From contig NZ_JAPEPZ010000001.1 of the NCBI RefSeq assembly GCF_026339875.1, forward strand, positions 682,001 through 746,000: DNA of 64,000 bases, in the 5' to 3' direction. The stretch is from Streptomyces sp. NBC_01571. GTDB lineage: Bacteria; Actinomycetota; Actinomycetes; Streptomycetales; Streptomycetaceae. The position numbers and the translations under genes were made by a program. The notes below the pieces were generated by a model. That model searched no databases. It saw only the letters and a program-made list of their open reading frames with translations, and was not told the DNA's origin. Below are positions 24,889 through 37,662 of the stretch, one piece after another (the first letter of the stretch is position 1; each line of letters begins with the position of its first letter).

Positions 24889-26307
24889 GTGAACAGCGTG
24901 GCAGCGGAGCGGGCGATCGGGCCGGAGGTGGTCGGGGTGGGGCAGCGGGGCGTACAGCGATCGGGGGGTACGCGCAAAGGACGGCGCCGAACACTGCTGT
25001 GGGTCACGGGAGTTCTGTCGGCGATACTCCTCGCCGTCGCCGGCGTCGGCGCGTGGGTCTACAAGGATCTCAACGACAACATCCAGGCCGCGGACCTCGA
25101 CAACAAGCTCGGTGAGGGCCGGCCCGCCAACCTCAGCCCTGGCTCCAAGAACATCCTGCTCGTCGGTTCGGACACCCGCGCGGGCGGCAACGCCAAGTAC
25201 GGCAAGGATCTGACGACCATGCAGTCGGACACCCTGATGGTGCTGCACATCGCCGCCAACCGGAAATGGGCCACCGCCGTGTCCTTGCCCCGCGACTCCT
25301 GGGTGCGGATCCCGGCCTGCGACAAGGGCGACGGCAGCACGTCCACCGTCCACCGCTTCAAGATCAATGAGGCGTTCGCGATCGGCGGGAGCAAGGGGAA
25401 GGTCGCCGACGCCGCCGCCTGCACCATCAAGACGGTCGAGCGGAACACCGGACTGCGCATCGACCACTTCATGTCCATCGACTTCCAGGGCTTCAAGGGC
25501 ATGGTCAACGCGCTGGAGGGTATCGAGGTCTGTCCCAAGCAGGCCATCCACGACACCAAGGCCCATCTCGACCTGAAGGCCGGCTGCCAGACCGTCAAGG
25601 ACGAGAAGGCGCTCGGTTACGTCCGCGCCCGCTACAGCGTCGGCGACGGCTCCGACCTCGGACGCATCGGCCGCCAGCAGGAGTTCATGCAGGCCCTCGC
25701 GGAGAAGGCGCAGTCGAAGCTGACCAGTCCCGGTTCCCTGTACGGCTTCCTGCAGTCGGCGACCAAGTCGCTCACCACGGACAAGGACCTGGCCGGCATC
25801 AAGCCTCTCTACGGCCTGGCCTCCCAGGTCAAGGGCATCCCGAGCGACCGTCTCGCCTTCCTGACCGTGCCGAACTACCCGCGCGAGGCCGACGTGCCCA
25901 CCGACCAGGCCAACGTCGTGTGGCAGTACCCGCAGGCCGCCGACCTGTTCACCGCGCTGGCCAGGGACCACGAAGTCCGTAAGAAGCAACTCCAGGCGGA
26001 CACCAGGGACTTGGTGTACGCGTCGTCCGTGCGCGTCCAGGTCCTCAACGGCACGGGTGTCGGCGGGCGAGCCGCGGCCGTCGCGGAGCAGCTCCGCGAG
26101 GTGGGCTTCACCGTCGTCGCCACCGGCAACGCGCCCTCTCCCGTCCGCACGACGACGGTCAGCCACCCGCCGGGACTCGACCGGCAGGCCGCCGTGCTCG
26201 TCTCCCGGCTTCCCGGGGTCTCCGCGGCACGGAACAACAGCACGGCGACGGGCGGCGCGGTGACCCTGGTGGTCGGCCCGGACTTCGAGCTCGACACCGT
26301 CCGATAG
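24889..26307 (+). CDS. LytR-CpsA-Psr (LCP) cell-wall glycopolymer ligase with LytR_C domain
   Basis: 472 aa from a GTG at 24889; an ATG at 24853 is possible. Basic cytoplasmic N-terminus, one membrane helix at about 35-57, then the external LCP domain. It has ILLVGSDTRAGG, TMQSDTLMVLHI, VSLPRDSWVRIP, FKINEAFAIGG and the Arg-rich catalytic segment ALGYVRARYSVGDGSDLGRIGRQQ. A LytR_C domain follows from about 385 (VRVQVLNGTGVGGRAAAVAE). LCP enzymes transfer undecaprenyl-linked glycopolymers to peptidoglycan. Monocistronic; convergent with the UvrA2 gene. Confidence 0.93.
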   Translation: MNSVAAERAIGPEVVGVGQRGVQRSGGTRKGRRRTLLWVTGVLSAILLAVAGVGAWVYKDLNDNIQAADLDNKLGEGRPANLSPGSKNILLVGSDTRAGGNAKYGKDLTTMQSDTLMVLHIAANRKWATAVSLPRDSWVRIPACDKGDGSTSTVHRFKINEAFAIGGSKGKVADAAACTIKTVERNTGLRIDHFMSIDFQGFKGMVNALEGIEVCPKQAIHDTKAHLDLKAGCQTVKDEKALGYVRARYSVGDGSDLGRIGRQQEFMQALAEKAQSKLTSPGSLYGFLQSATKSLTTDKDLAGIKPLYGLASQVKGIPSDRLAFLTVPNYPREADVPTDQANVVWQYPQAADLFTALARDHEVRKKQLQADTRDLVYASSVRVQVLNGTGVGGRAAAVAEQLREVGFTVVATGNAPSPVRTTTVSHPPGLDRQAAVLVSRLPGVSAARNNSTATGGAVTLVVGPDFELDTVR

Positions 26308-26326
26308 CGGCCCCGGGCCGTGTGAG

Positions 26327-26390
26327 ACAAGCCGGATCAGCCGTACGGGACGAGCCGGATCAGCCGCGTGGGACGAACCGGATCGGCGGA
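26327..26390. repeat. 23-bp tandem direct repeat, about 2.7 copies
   Basis: Units at 26327, 26350 and 26373 (partial) share the core CCGGATCAGCCG with few changes. It lies between the convergent LCP and UvrA2 genes. Confidence 0.75.
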
Positions 26391-26437
26391 GACAGCTCGC
26401 CCGGCGGGGGCGGCAGGTCGCGCATCCTGGGCCTCGG

Positions 26438-28825
<2,388 letters not shown>

Positions 28826-29328
28826 CGTGTCTCCATCTGTTGCGCGGGGCCGCGCTCACGGTCCCGGGCGGCGTCGCCCGGCTCGATCTAATCACCTTCG
28901 AGCACTACGTCTGGATCGGTCCCGCTCCGGCCCGTGGGCCCCGGATCCCGGCCGCACGGAGTGCCGTTTTTTCGTGGTGTCCGGGCCGCCCTCGGCCGAT
29001 GCGTCGTCCGGGAGGAAGCCCGCGCGAGGGGTGCCGTCCAGGACCGTCACGCTAGCCGCGGCTCAAAGGTCCTGGCTTCTCGATTCCTGATCGATCCGGC
29101 CGCACGGGGCCGAGGGGCCGGTGCCGCCGGTGCGGAACACGTACGAGCGCCACGGCGTCCCGGGCCGGCCTGTCTCCCCGGGCGACCGGCGACCGGCCGG
29201 TGCGCGGCGGGCGAGGTGTCGCGACGGCAGGGTGGACGCGGCAGCGCGTGAGACGGACGCGCCGCCCGGCGGACCCGCGGACGGACCGTGCGGAGGCCGG
29301 CCGGACGACCGGTCACCGGGTGCGGCGG
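28826..29328. other. Intergenic region, no gene recognised
   Basis: About 500 bp of GC-rich sequence upstream of the UvrA2 gene and downstream of the zinc-ribbon gene. Start codons and open frames exist but give Arg/Pro-rich products only. Confidence 0.4.
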
Positions 29329-29586
29329 TCAGCTCTGCGGACCGCCGCCGGTGATGCGGTCCCACAGGGACCGGGTGGCGCCGAAGCCGCTCTCGTGCAC
29401 CCAGACATGCGTGCACGACGGGCACTGCAGGTGGAGCAGGCTGCCGGTGTTGGTGAGCAGGTAGCGCCAGTGCTCGGAGCACGTGCGCCGCTGCTCGCAC
29501 GGCTCGCATCCGCGGCTGTCGTCGCAGTTCGGGCAGGCCACCCAGGCGCGGCGCCCGAGGTCCGCCTGCGGGTCAAGCGGCAGCAT
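29329..29586 (-). CDS. Small zinc-ribbon-like protein
   Basis: 85 aa, ATG at 29586 behind GAGGCGACGG. Seven cysteines are grouped as ACPNCDDSRGCEPCEQRRTC and LQCPSCTHVW, consistent with a treble-clef or zinc-ribbon fold. LGRRAWVACPNC and SLLHLQCPSCTHVWVHES are strand-like. The ATG lies inside the 3' end of the upstream gene (14-nt overlap), so translation is probably coupled. The family was not recognised; nucleic-acid or protein binding is a guess. Confidence 0.75.
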   Translation of the reverse strand: MLPLDPQADLGRRAWVACPNCDDSRGCEPCEQRRTCSEHWRYLLTNTGSLLHLQCPSCTHVWVHESGFGATRSLWDRITGGGPQS

Positions 29587-29887
29587 GGCCGTCGCCTCGC
29601 CGGGGCAGCACACCGGCGGCGACGAGTTCGTCGTACGCCCGTTGCTGCTCGTCGTCGAGACCGGAGTACAGGAGGTCGTACGCCGCCTCCTCACCGTGCA
29701 GCGCCTCCACCGGGCTCCAGTCGGAGCCGAGCGCGTCCAGGACGTGGGCCTGCCGGAGCACCTCCTGCGAGGTGAGGTCGACGGCGAAGTCCACCAGCTC
29801 GGGGTTCTGCGATCGTCCGGCTTCGGGCGTGGGCCGGCCGGCGGCCTCGTCCGGGCCGTGCGGATGCGGGGGGTTATGTGAAGCCAT
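29573..29887 (-). CDS. Small acidic protein, probably DUF6400
   Basis: 104 aa from an ATG at 29887. A His/Pro-rich N-terminus is followed by a helical core: VDFAVDLTSQEVLRQAHVLD, WSPVEALHGEEAAYDLLYSG and QRAYDELVAAGVLP. The pattern resembles the small Streptomyces DUF6400 proteins; I am moderately sure of that name. First gene of a two-gene unit that overlaps the zinc-ribbon gene. Confidence 0.75.
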   Translation of the reverse strand: MASHNPPHPHGPDEAAGRPTPEAGRSQNPELVDFAVDLTSQEVLRQAHVLDALGSDWSPVEALHGEEAAYDLLYSGLDDEQQRAYDELVAAGVLPRRGDGHAAA

Positions 29888-30357
29888 GACACTGAACTTA
29901 GGGTTGCCTTTCTTCCTACGGCAAGAGGGGGTGGGGGAAGTCACAGCAGGTCAGCGACGCCGGCGGTACTCCTCGTCACCCACGGCGACGGGCCCGCCGA
30001 CGCCTCGCGGCGCCCGCGACGCCGACGGCCGATCGGCTCCCCGCGCCGCCAGGGGCTGAGGTCAGGCTGCTCCGCACACCGCCGCTGCCTGCCATCGACG
30101 ACAGGGCCGGAACGCTGAGCAGCCGTCAGAAAGCCGCGCCACGCGACCTCTTCCGGTTCCGGGACGGGCGGGACCGTGCACCTGGGGCGCTCCGTGCCGT
30201 ACCGGCACCCTCCCGGTCCCGCGGCAACCGGCATTGTCCGACGCGGACGTGCTCTCGTGACAGGGAACCGGCCGAACGACCAAAAGATATGAGAAGAGTG
30301 CTAGGTCACAGCCGCGCCCTCTGCTGCCCGTTTGTGGGTCTGCCCTAGCATCCGAGC
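29888..30357. other. Upstream region of the methylmalonyl-CoA mutase operon
   Basis: No gene recognised. The last 100 bp are A/T-richer (ccaaaagatatgagaagagtg near 30278-30300), the likely promoter zone for mutA. Confidence 0.4.
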
Positions 30358-32172
30358 ATGACGGTCCTGCCTGACGACGAGTTTTCGCTGGCCGCCGAGT
30401 TTCCTGAAGCGACTCATGAGCAGTGGCAGCGCCTCGTGGCAGGCGTACTGCGCAAGTCGGGGAAGGAAGTCTCGGGCTCAGCGGCCGAAGACGCCCTGTC
30501 CACCACGGTGGAGGACGGGCTCACGACGCGTCCCCTCTACACCGCGCTCGACTCCGCGCCCGATCCCGGCTTCCCCGGCTTCGCTCCCTTCGTACGCGGA
30601 GGCCGTGCCGAGGGGAACACCGTCGGCGGCTGGGACGTACGCCAGCGGCACGGGGCGGTCTCGGACGGCGCGGTGCTCGCGGATCTGGAGAACGGCGTCA
30701 CCTCGCTCTGGCTGCTCGTCGGTGAGAGCGGCGTTCCGGTGTCGTCGCTCCCGCGTGTGCTGGACGGCGTCTACCTCGATCTGGCGCCCGTCGTCCTGGA
30801 CGCGGGGCCCGAAACCGAGTCCGCGGCACAGGAGTTGCTGGCGCTGTACGAGAAGCGTGGTGTCGCGGCCGGAGACGTGCGCGGCAATCTCGGTGCCGAC
30901 CCGTTGGGCCACGAGGCCCGTACGGGGAAGGTGTCCGGCTTCGCGCCGGTGGCCGAACTCGCACGGCGGTGCGCCGCGGAGTACCCGGGACTGCGGGCGC
31001 TCACCGTGGACGCGCTGCCGTACCACGAGGCCGGTGGCTCCGCCGCGCAGGAACTGGGCTGCTCACTCGCCACCGGCGTCGCCTATCTGCGGGAGCTGAC
31101 CGCGGCGGGGGTACCCGTCGAACTCGCCTCCGGCCAGCTGGAGTTCCGCTACGCGGCCACCGCCGACCAGTTCCTGACCATCGCCAAGCTACGGGCCGCA
31201 CGCAGGCTCTGGGCTCGCGTCGCCGAGGTCTGCGGGGCGCCCGGAGCGCAGCTCCAGCACGCCGTGACCTCACCGGTGATGATGTCGCGCCGCGACCCGT
31301 GGGTGAACCTGCTGCGCACGACGGTCGCCACGCTGGCCGCCGGAGTCGGCGGCGCCGACGCGGTCACCGTGCTCCCCTTCGACGACGCGCTCGGCGTGCC
31401 GGACGCGTTCGCCCGGCGCATCGCCCGCAACACCTCGACGATCCTGGTCGAGGAGTCGCATCTGGCCCGGGTGATCGACCCGGCGGGCGGGTCCTGGTAC
31501 GTGGAGCGGCTCACCGACGAACTGGCCCACGCGGGCTGGGAGTTCTTCCAGCAGATCGAGCGGTCGGGCGGCCAGGCGGCCGCTCTGCGCTCGGGCCGGG
31601 TCGGCGAGGACCTGGCGAAGACCTGGGCCGCGCGCAGCGCGAAGCTCGCCAAGCGGCGCGAACCCGTCACCGGTGTCAGCGAGTTCCCGCACCTCGCGGA
31701 GCGGCTCGTCGAACGCGCACCCGCGCCCGCGCCGCCGTCCGGCGGCCTCCCCCGAGTGCGGCGCGACGAGGCGTACGAGACGTTGCGCGCCCGCTCCGAC
31801 GCCCATCTCGCGGCCACCGGCAGCCGGCCGCGGATCTTCCTGGCAACCCTGGGCCCCGCCGCCGCCCACACCGCTCGGGCGACCTTCGCGTCCAACCTCT
31901 TCCAGGCGGGCGGCATCGAGCCGGTCACCGGAGAGCCCACCGCCGAGGCGTTCCGCGCCGCCGGTGCCACCGAGGTCTGCCTGTGCTCCAGCGACGCGCT
32001 GTACGAGGAGCAGGCCGAAGCGGCGGCCGAGGTGCTCAGGTCGGCGGGCGCACGGCATGTGTTCCTCGCCGGGCGCCCCGGGCAGTACACCGATGTCGAC
32101 GCGTACGTGTTCGCGGGCTGCGACGCCGTGGACGTACTCTCCACCACCCTCGACCGCATGGGAGTGTCCTGA
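30358..32172 (+). CDS. mutA: Methylmalonyl-CoA mutase small subunit
   Basis: 604 aa. The N-terminal half is the substrate-binding barrel domain ([54 protein letters not shown]). The C-terminal half is a degenerate B12-binding domain: the cobalamin motif DxHxxG is replaced by [20 protein letters not shown]. That loss is normal for the non-catalytic subunit of the bacterial heterodimer. The complex interconverts succinyl-CoA and methylmalonyl-CoA, feeding polyketide extender supply and propionate metabolism. The stop overlaps the mutB start as TGATG. Confidence 0.95.
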   Translation: MTVLPDDEFSLAAEFPEATHEQWQRLVAGVLRKSGKEVSGSAAEDALSTTVEDGLTTRPLYTALDSAPDPGFPGFAPFVRGGRAEGNTVGGWDVRQRHGAVSDGAVLADLENGVTSLWLLVGESGVPVSSLPRVLDGVYLDLAPVVLDAGPETESAAQELLALYEKRGVAAGDVRGNLGADPLGHEARTGKVSGFAPVAELARRCAAEYPGLRALTVDALPYHEAGGSAAQELGCSLATGVAYLRELTAAGVPVELASGQLEFRYAATADQFLTIAKLRAARRLWARVAEVCGAPGAQLQHAVTSPVMMSRRDPWVNLLRTTVATLAAGVGGADAVTVLPFDDALGVPDAFARRIARNTSTILVEESHLARVIDPAGGSWYVERLTDELAHAGWEFFQQIERSGGQAAALRSGRVGEDLAKTWAARSAKLAKRREPVTGVSEFPHLAERLVERAPAPAPPSGGLPRVRRDEAYETLRARSDAHLAATGSRPRIFLATLGPAAAHTARATFASNLFQAGGIEPVTGEPTAEAFRAAGATEVCLCSSDALYEEQAEAAAEVLRSAGARHVFLAGRPGQYTDVDAYVFAGCDAVDVLSTTLDRMGVS

Positions 32173-34343
32173 TGGGAATCCCCGACTTCTCCGGGATCGA
32201 ACTGGGGACGCCCACCGCCGAGGGCGGCTCCGACGAATGGCGCGCCGCCGTCAAGGGCGCGGCCGGAGGTGACGACCTGCTCTGGGAGACGCCCGAGGCC
32301 ATCGCGGTCAAGCCGTTGTACACCGGCCGCGACCTGGAGGGCCTGGACTTCCTGGGCACCTACCCGGGCATCGCGCCGTATCTGCGCGGCCCGTACCCGA
32401 CGATGTACGTCAACCAGCCCTGGACGATCCGCCAGTACGCGGGCTTCTCCACCGCCGAGGAGTCCAACGCGTTCTACCGGCGCAATCTGGCGGCCGGTCA
32501 GAAGGGCCTGTCCGTCGCCTTCGACCTGCCGACCCACCGCGGCTACGACAGCGACCACCCCCGGGTGACCGGTGACGTCGGTATGGCGGGCGTCGCCATC
32601 GACTCGATCTACGACATGCGTCAGCTCTTCGACGGCATCCCGCTGGACAGGATGACGGTGTCGATGACGATGAACGGCGCGGTGCTGCCCGTGCTCGCGC
32701 TGTACATCGTGGCCGCCGAGGAGCAGGGTGTCCCGCCCGAGAAGCTGGCCGGGACCATCCAGAACGACATCCTCAAGGAGTTCATGGTCCGCAACACCTA
32801 CATCTATCCGCCGAAGCCGTCGATGCGGATCATCTCCGACATCTTCGCCTACACCTCCCAGCGGATGCCGCGCTACAACTCCATCTCCATCTCCGGCTAC
32901 CACATCCAGGAGGCGGGCGCGACGGCCGACCTGGAGCTGGCCTACACGCTCGCGGACGGCGTGGAGTACCTGCGGGCCGGGCAGGAGGCCGGGCTGGACG
33001 TGGACGCGTTCGCTCCCCGCCTCTCGTTCTTCTGGGCGATCGGCATGAACTTCTTCATGGAGATCGCCAAGATGCGGGCCGCCCGGCTGCTGTGGGCCAG
33101 GCTGGTCAGGCAGTTCGACCCGCAGAACGCCAAGTCCCTGTCCCTGCGCACGCATTCACAGACTTCGGGGTGGTCCCTCACCGCGCAGGACGTGTTCAAC
33201 AACGTGACGCGTACGTGTGTGGAGGCGATGGCCGCCACCCAGGGCCACACGCAGTCGCTGCACACCAACGCCCTCGACGAGGCGCTCGCCCTGCCCACCG
33301 ACTTCTCGGCGCGCATCGCCCGTAACACCCAGCTGCTGATCCAGCAGGAGTCGGGCACGACGCGGGTGATCGACCCGTGGGGCGGCAGCGCGTACGTGGA
33401 GAAGCTGACGTACGACCTGGCGCGCCGGGCCTGGCAGCACATCGAGGAGGTCGAGGCGGCGGGCGGCATGGCGCAGGCCATCGACGCGGGCATCCCGAAG
33501 CTGCGTGTGGAGGAGGCCGCGGCCCGCACCCAGGCCCGGATCGACTCGGGCCGTCAGCCGGTCATCGGCGTCAACAAGTACCGGGTCGACAGCGACGAAC
33601 AGATCGACGTCCTCAAGGTCGACAACTCCTCCGTACGGACTCAGCAGATCGAGAAGCTGCGGCGGCTGCGCGCGGAGCGCGACGAGTCCGCGTGCCAGGA
33701 CTCGCTGCGCGCGCTGACGGCGGCCGCCGGGGGCACCGGCAACCTGCTGGAGCTGGCGGTGAACGCGGCCCGCGCCAAGGCCACCGTCGGTGAGATCTCC
33801 GACGCTCTGGAGAAGGTGTACGGGCGGCACGCGAGCCAGATCCGTACGATCTCGGGTGTGTACCGCAACGAAGCAGGCGAGTCGCCGTCCGTGGAGCGCA
33901 CCCGCACCCGGGTGGACGCCTTCGAGGAGTCCGAGGGCCGCCGGCCGCGCATCCTGGTGGCCAAGATGGGCCAGGACGGCCACGACCGCGGGCAGAAGGT
34001 CATCGCCACCGCCTTCGCCGACCTCGGCTTCGACGTGGACGTCGGCCCGCTGTTCCAGACCCCGGCCGAGGTGGCACGGCAGGCCGTCGAGGCCGACGTG
34101 CACATCGTCGGGGTGTCCTCGCTGGCCGCCGGGCACCTCACCCTGGTCCCGGCGCTGCGGGAGCAACTGGCCGAGGAGGGGCGCGAGGACATCATGATCG
34201 TGGTGGGCGGGGTGATTCCGCCGCAGGACGTGCCGACGCTGCTGGAGATGGGCGCGGCGGCCGTCTTCCCACCCGGAACGGTGATCCCGGACGCGGCGTA
34301 CGACCTGGTGGAACGGCTGGCCACCGGTCTCGGACACGGCTGA
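32172..34343 (+). CDS. mutB: Methylmalonyl-CoA mutase large (catalytic) subunit
   Basis: 723 aa from the ATG that overlaps the mutA stop. The substrate domain has [20 protein letters not shown] (Tyr and Arg that hold the CoA ester), [19 protein letters not shown] and the barrel signature [14 protein letters not shown]. The C-terminal B12-binding domain has the base-off histidine motif DGHDRG at 602-607 and the [15 protein letters not shown] and [10 protein letters not shown] strands. Adenosylcobalamin-dependent 1,2-rearrangement. Operon with mutA and the repair GTPase meaB. Confidence 0.97.
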   Translation: MGIPDFSGIELGTPTAEGGSDEWRAAVKGAAGGDDLLWETPEAIAVKPLYTGRDLEGLDFLGTYPGIAPYLRGPYPTMYVNQPWTIRQYAGFSTAEESNAFYRRNLAAGQKGLSVAFDLPTHRGYDSDHPRVTGDVGMAGVAIDSIYDMRQLFDGIPLDRMTVSMTMNGAVLPVLALYIVAAEEQGVPPEKLAGTIQNDILKEFMVRNTYIYPPKPSMRIISDIFAYTSQRMPRYNSISISGYHIQEAGATADLELAYTLADGVEYLRAGQEAGLDVDAFAPRLSFFWAIGMNFFMEIAKMRAARLLWARLVRQFDPQNAKSLSLRTHSQTSGWSLTAQDVFNNVTRTCVEAMAATQGHTQSLHTNALDEALALPTDFSARIARNTQLLIQQESGTTRVIDPWGGSAYVEKLTYDLARRAWQHIEEVEAAGGMAQAIDAGIPKLRVEEAAARTQARIDSGRQPVIGVNKYRVDSDEQIDVLKVDNSSVRTQQIEKLRRLRAERDESACQDSLRALTAAAGGTGNLLELAVNAARAKATVGEISDALEKVYGRHASQIRTISGVYRNEAGESPSVERTRTRVDAFEESEGRRPRILVAKMGQDGHDRGQKVIATAFADLGFDVDVGPLFQTPAEVARQAVEADVHIVGVSSLAAGHLTLVPALREQLAEEGREDIMIVVGGVIPPQDVPTLLEMGAAAVFPPGTVIPDAAYDLVERLATGLGHG

Positions 34344-34348
34344 GGCCC

Positions 34349-35335
34349 ATGGCGATCGACCTCGACTCCTATGTGAAGGGCGTACTCGACGGGAAGCGTG
34401 CGTACATCGCACGGGCCATCACCCTCGTCGAGTCGACCCGGGCCGACCACCGGTCCCTGGCGCAGGCCCTGCTGACCCAGTTGCTGCCGCACGGCGGCAA
34501 CGCCCGGCGCATCGGCATCACCGGGGTGCCGGGTGTGGGCAAGTCGACCTTCATCGACGCGCTCGGCACGATGCTCACCTCGCTCGGGCACCGGGTCGCG
34601 GTGCTCGCCGTCGACCCCTCGTCGACCCGTACGGGCGGCTCGATCCTGGGTGACAAGACCCGGATGGAGCGCCTGGCGGTGGACCCCGCCGCTTTCGTAC
34701 GCCCCTCCCCCACCGCCGGCACCCTCGGCGGCGTGGCGAAGGCGACACGGGAGTCGATGGTGGTGATGGAGGCGGCGGGCTACGACGTGATCCTGGTGGA
34801 GACGGTGGGCGTCGGCCAGTCGGAGACCGCGGTGGCGAACATGGTCGACTCCTTCCTGCTGCTCACGCTGGCCCGCACCGGCGATCAGTTGCAGGGCATC
34901 AAGAAGGGGGTCCTGGAGCTCGCGGACGTGATCACCGTCAACAAGGCGGACGGCCCGCACGAGCGCGACGCGCGTTCCGCGGCACGGGAGTTGGCGGGCG
35001 CCCTGCGTCTGATGCACCCGGTGGACGCGGCCTGGACTCCCCCCGTGCTGAGTTGCAGCGCCCGCGAGTCGACCGGCCTTGACACCGTCTGGGAACGCCT
35101 CGAACAGCACCGCGTCCTGCTCGACTCGACGGGCCGCCTCGCCGCCAAGCGCCGCGACCAGCAGGTCGACTGGACCTGGACGATGGTCCGCGACGAGCTC
35201 CTCGGCCGGCTGCACGCGGATCCGGCGGTACGGGCCCTCACACCCGCCCTCGAACAACAGGTCCGGGACGGGGAGTTGACGGCCACACTGGCGGCGGAAC
35301 GCATCCTGGGCGTGTTCGGCGGCGTGGCCGACTGA
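34349..35335 (+). CDS. meaB: MeaB-type GTPase chaperone of methylmalonyl-CoA mutase
   Basis: 328 aa. G3E-family GTPase with P-loop GVPGVGKS at 59-66, the acidic switch [34 protein letters not shown] and the NKAD base-specificity motif. It starts 5 nt after mutB. It protects and reactivates the mutase by gating cobalamin loading and removal (human MMAA equivalent). The dimerisation helices are in the C-terminal 60 residues. The operon ends with a terminator at 35372. Confidence 0.95.
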   Translation: MAIDLDSYVKGVLDGKRAYIARAITLVESTRADHRSLAQALLTQLLPHGGNARRIGITGVPGVGKSTFIDALGTMLTSLGHRVAVLAVDPSSTRTGGSILGDKTRMERLAVDPAAFVRPSPTAGTLGGVAKATRESMVVMEAAGYDVILVETVGVGQSETAVANMVDSFLLLTLARTGDQLQGIKKGVLELADVITVNKADGPHERDARSAARELAGALRLMHPVDAAWTPPVLSCSARESTGLDTVWERLEQHRVLLDSTGRLAAKRRDQQVDWTWTMVRDELLGRLHADPAVRALTPALEQQVRDGELTATLAAERILGVFGGVAD

Positions 35336-35371
35336 CTCGTCGCGACACTCCGGCCGTCCATGGCGGGAACC

Positions 35372-35402
35372 GGCACCGTGTCCGTCGGGCGGACACGGTG
35401 CC
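35372..35402 (+). terminator. Terminator of the mutA-mutB-meaB operon
   Basis: Perfect 13-bp stem GGCACCGTGTCCG with a 5-nt loop, 36 nt past the meaB stop. Confidence 0.8.
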
Positions 35403-35544
35403 CACCCGGGCCGCCGAACGGCTGTGGGTCAACCCCGACTGCGGCCTGAAGACCCGCGCCTGGCCGGAGGTGCGGGCCGCGTTGGAGAACCTGGTGACGG
35501 CGGCCCGCGAAGTCCGCGGCGACCTGGCGCCGACGGTTTCCTGA
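35398..35544 (+). pseudogene. metE: 3' fragment of cobalamin-independent methionine synthase (metE)
   Basis: A 48-codon frame ends in a stop and reads [20 protein letters not shown] then [30 protein letters not shown] is the C-terminal signature of MetE, and its Cys is a zinc ligand. Nothing upstream matches the rest of the about 770-residue enzyme. It is a remnant, oddly placed right behind the cobalamin-dependent mutase operon. A product is unlikely. Confidence 0.75.
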
Positions 35545-35629
35545 CACCGGTGTGGCCGGGGCAAACCATCTCGGTCCGCCCCGGCCGTCCGCCGTTCCCG
35601 CAGGACGCTCGCCGGGATCACCAGCCCGT

Positions 35630-36187
35630 TCACGAACCCGCGTTGAGGCTGTCGGCCCACTCCTCGACGGTGGTGACCTCGCCGCGCCGGCTGAGGACGT
35701 CGTTCACGAGCGTGTGGTGCAGTGCGGTGTCGGGGTCGGCGCAGGCGTCGGACAGGACCGTGACCTTGTAGTCGAGGTCGGCTGCCTGCAGGGCCGTGGA
35801 CAGGACGATGCCGCCCGTGGCGATGCCGGCCAGGACGAGATGGTCGATCTCCTGGACGGCCAGGATCTGCTGGAGATTGTTGCCCGCGAAGGCGCTCACG
35901 CGGTTCTTGTGGACGACGATCTCGCCCTCCGCGGGGGCGACATCGGGATGGATGGCGGCACCGGGGTCGTCCGCGGTGAAGAGGTGCGACGGAAGGGAGC
36001 CGAAGATCTTGTTGCGGGGGTGGGCGTCCAGGTGACCGGGACGCAGTCGCAGTGCCACGTGGATGACGGGGACGCCCGCGGCGCGCGCGGTGCCGAGTGC
36101 CCGTACGGCGTGCGGCAGGTAGTCGTCGGGTGTGTGGGCGACGTGGTTGAGCTGGAGATCCATCAGGAGGAGGGCGGTGCGGGGCAT
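35630..36187 (-). CDS. Isochorismatase-fold hydrolase lacking the catalytic cysteine
   Basis: 185 aa, ATG at 36187. Family triad positions: Asp10 in ALLLMDLQLNH, Lys94 in VVHKNRVSAF, and where most members have the nucleophile Cys the sequence reads LAGIATGGIVLST (Gly). The Cys-less form is known in true isochorismatases (PhzD type), which use Asp and Lys for vinyl-ether hydrolysis, so the protein can still be active but not as an amidase. It is the third gene of the marR-MFS operon, with a 44-nt gap after the MFS stop. It probably modifies the compound the transporter handles. Confidence 0.85.
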   Translation of the reverse strand: MPRTALLLMDLQLNHVAHTPDDYLPHAVRALGTARAAGVPVIHVALRLRPGHLDAHPRNKIFGSLPSHLFTADDPGAAIHPDVAPAEGEIVVHKNRVSAFAGNNLQQILAVQEIDHLVLAGIATGGIVLSTALQAADLDYKVTVLSDACADPDTALHHTLVNDVLSRRGEVTTVEEWADSLNAGS

Positions 36188-36231
36188 GGGTCTGCGCTCT
36201 CGTTCAGGTGTGGTGGGAGTCAACGTGTGGA

Positions 36232-37662
36232 CTACGACGTCCGCGGCACTTCGGCCGAGGTGTCCCCGGCCGTCGCGCGGCCGAGCGTGCGGTCGAAGGC
36301 GGTCAGGAGGAGGTAGAGCACGCCCGCGCCGAGCATGACCCAGGCGAGGTGGTGCATGCCGCCGGTGTCCGCGCGCCGCCCGAAGGAGGCGGCCGTCGTG
36401 GAGGAGGCGACCATCGATCCGACGTAGGCGAAGGTGCGCAGCAGGCCGGCCGAGGAGGCGGTCCGCTCGGGATCGGCCTGGAAGTAGACGGAGTTCTGCA
36501 GGGCCAGGCTGTTCAGGCCCTGCGGGACGCCGAAGACCAGGGCGACGAGAACCAGCGCCCACACGGGGCTGTCCCCGGTGAGTGTAAGCATCACCACACA
36601 CGCGACGACCTGCCCCAGCCCGCCGACGAGCAGCTTGCCGCGCACGCCCTTGCGCCGTCCGGAGACGATCGAGACACCGATGGCCACCAGGAACATGGGG
36701 ATCTGCGCCAGCCCGGCATGGAAGGGCGAGAGCCCGAAGCCCTCCTCCGTCCACTGGGTGAACCCATAGAGGAAGGCGTAGGAGACGACGTAGGCGACCA
36801 GCGCGCGCCCGTAGGTGGCCAGCAGGGGTGTGTTGCCGCCCAGCACCCGCAGGTCGATGAAGGGGGTGGGGGCCCGTAGCTCCCGGGCCACGAACACGGC
36901 GCTCGCGGCGACGGCGGTCACCAGCAGGTACCAGTCGCGCAGGTGCAGGTTCATCAGGAACAGCAGCAGCGAGATGAGCGTGACGGCGAACAGTGCCATG
37001 CCGGGCAGGTCGAGCCGGGCCGCGAGGCGCCCGCGCTGCGGGGACTCCCCCGTACCGGTCTCCTTGGGCAGCCGGAGCAGCCCCAGCAGCACGGCCGCGG
37101 CGGCCAGCGGCACGTTCAGCGCGAAGGTGGCGCGCCAGCCGCCCAGACCGATCAGGAGGCCGCCCAGCAGCGGGCCGATCACGGCGATGGTCTGGTTGGT
37201 GACCGCGAGCGCGGTCAGCACCCCGCCGGGGCTGTCCCGCCCGGTGCGCGTGGCCTCGCTGCGCAGCAGCGCCATCGCGGCGGGATACCCGGCGCAGGTG
37301 CCGAAGCCGAGCAGGACCCGGGAGGCGATCAGCACGCCCAGGTTCGGCGCGAGGGTGCCGACGACGCCGGCGACCCCGACGAGACTCGTGCTGAGGAGGA
37401 AGAGCCTGCGCGGCCCGAAGACGTCGATGAGCCGGCCGACGACGGGCTGCCCGAGAGCGGTGGCCAGGTAGAGGGCGGAGACCAGCCACGCGGTCTGGGA
37501 GGGCGGTGCGCCCAGCGCGTCGCCGATGGGTACGAGCGAGACGGCGATGATCGTCGAGTTGACCGGGTTGAGGACGGAGCCCAGCATCATCGGCGGCAGC
37601 AGCCGCCGGTCGAAGCCCGCCGTCGCCGCCGTGCTCCGCGCCTCTGTCCTCGGTTCACTCAT
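36232..37662 (-). CDS. MFS drug-efflux-type transporter
   Basis: 476 aa with 12-14 hydrophobic segments, DHA2/EmrB-like character. LNPVNSTIIAVSLVPIGDAL is the first helix motif and GRLIDVFGPRRLFLLSTSLV the loop 2-3 motif A. Helix 5 has a Gly/Pro-rich motif C (VIGPLLGGLLIGLGGWRATF), typical of antiporters that export drugs. The gene overlaps the MarR gene by 8 nt, so MarR likely controls it. The substrate is unknown. Confidence 0.92.
   Translation of the reverse strand: MSEPRTEARSTAATAGFDRRLLPPMMLGSVLNPVNSTIIAVSLVPIGDALGAPPSQTAWLVSALYLATALGQPVVGRLIDVFGPRRLFLLSTSLVGVAGVVGTLAPNLGVLIASRVLLGFGTCAGYPAAMALLRSEATRTGRDSPGGVLTALAVTNQTIAVIGPLLGGLLIGLGGWRATFALNVPLAAAAVLLGLLRLPKETGTGESPQRGRLAARLDLPGMALFAVTLISLLLFLMNLHLRDWYLLVTAVAASAVFVARELRAPTPFIDLRVLGGNTPLLATYGRALVAYVVSYAFLYGFTQWTEEGFGLSPFHAGLAQIPMFLVAIGVSIVSGRRKGVRGKLLVGGLGQVVACVVMLTLTGDSPVWALVLVALVFGVPQGLNSLALQNSVYFQADPERTASSAGLLRTFAYVGSMVASSTTAASFGRRADTGGMHHLAWVMLGAGVLYLLLTAFDRTLGRATAGDTSAEVPRTS

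Noticed and set aside
30969..32171. Open frame extending 400 codons upstream of mutB
   Set aside because: It is a frame-shifted reading of mutA. The ATG overlapping the mutA stop at 32172 begins the real MutB N-terminus.
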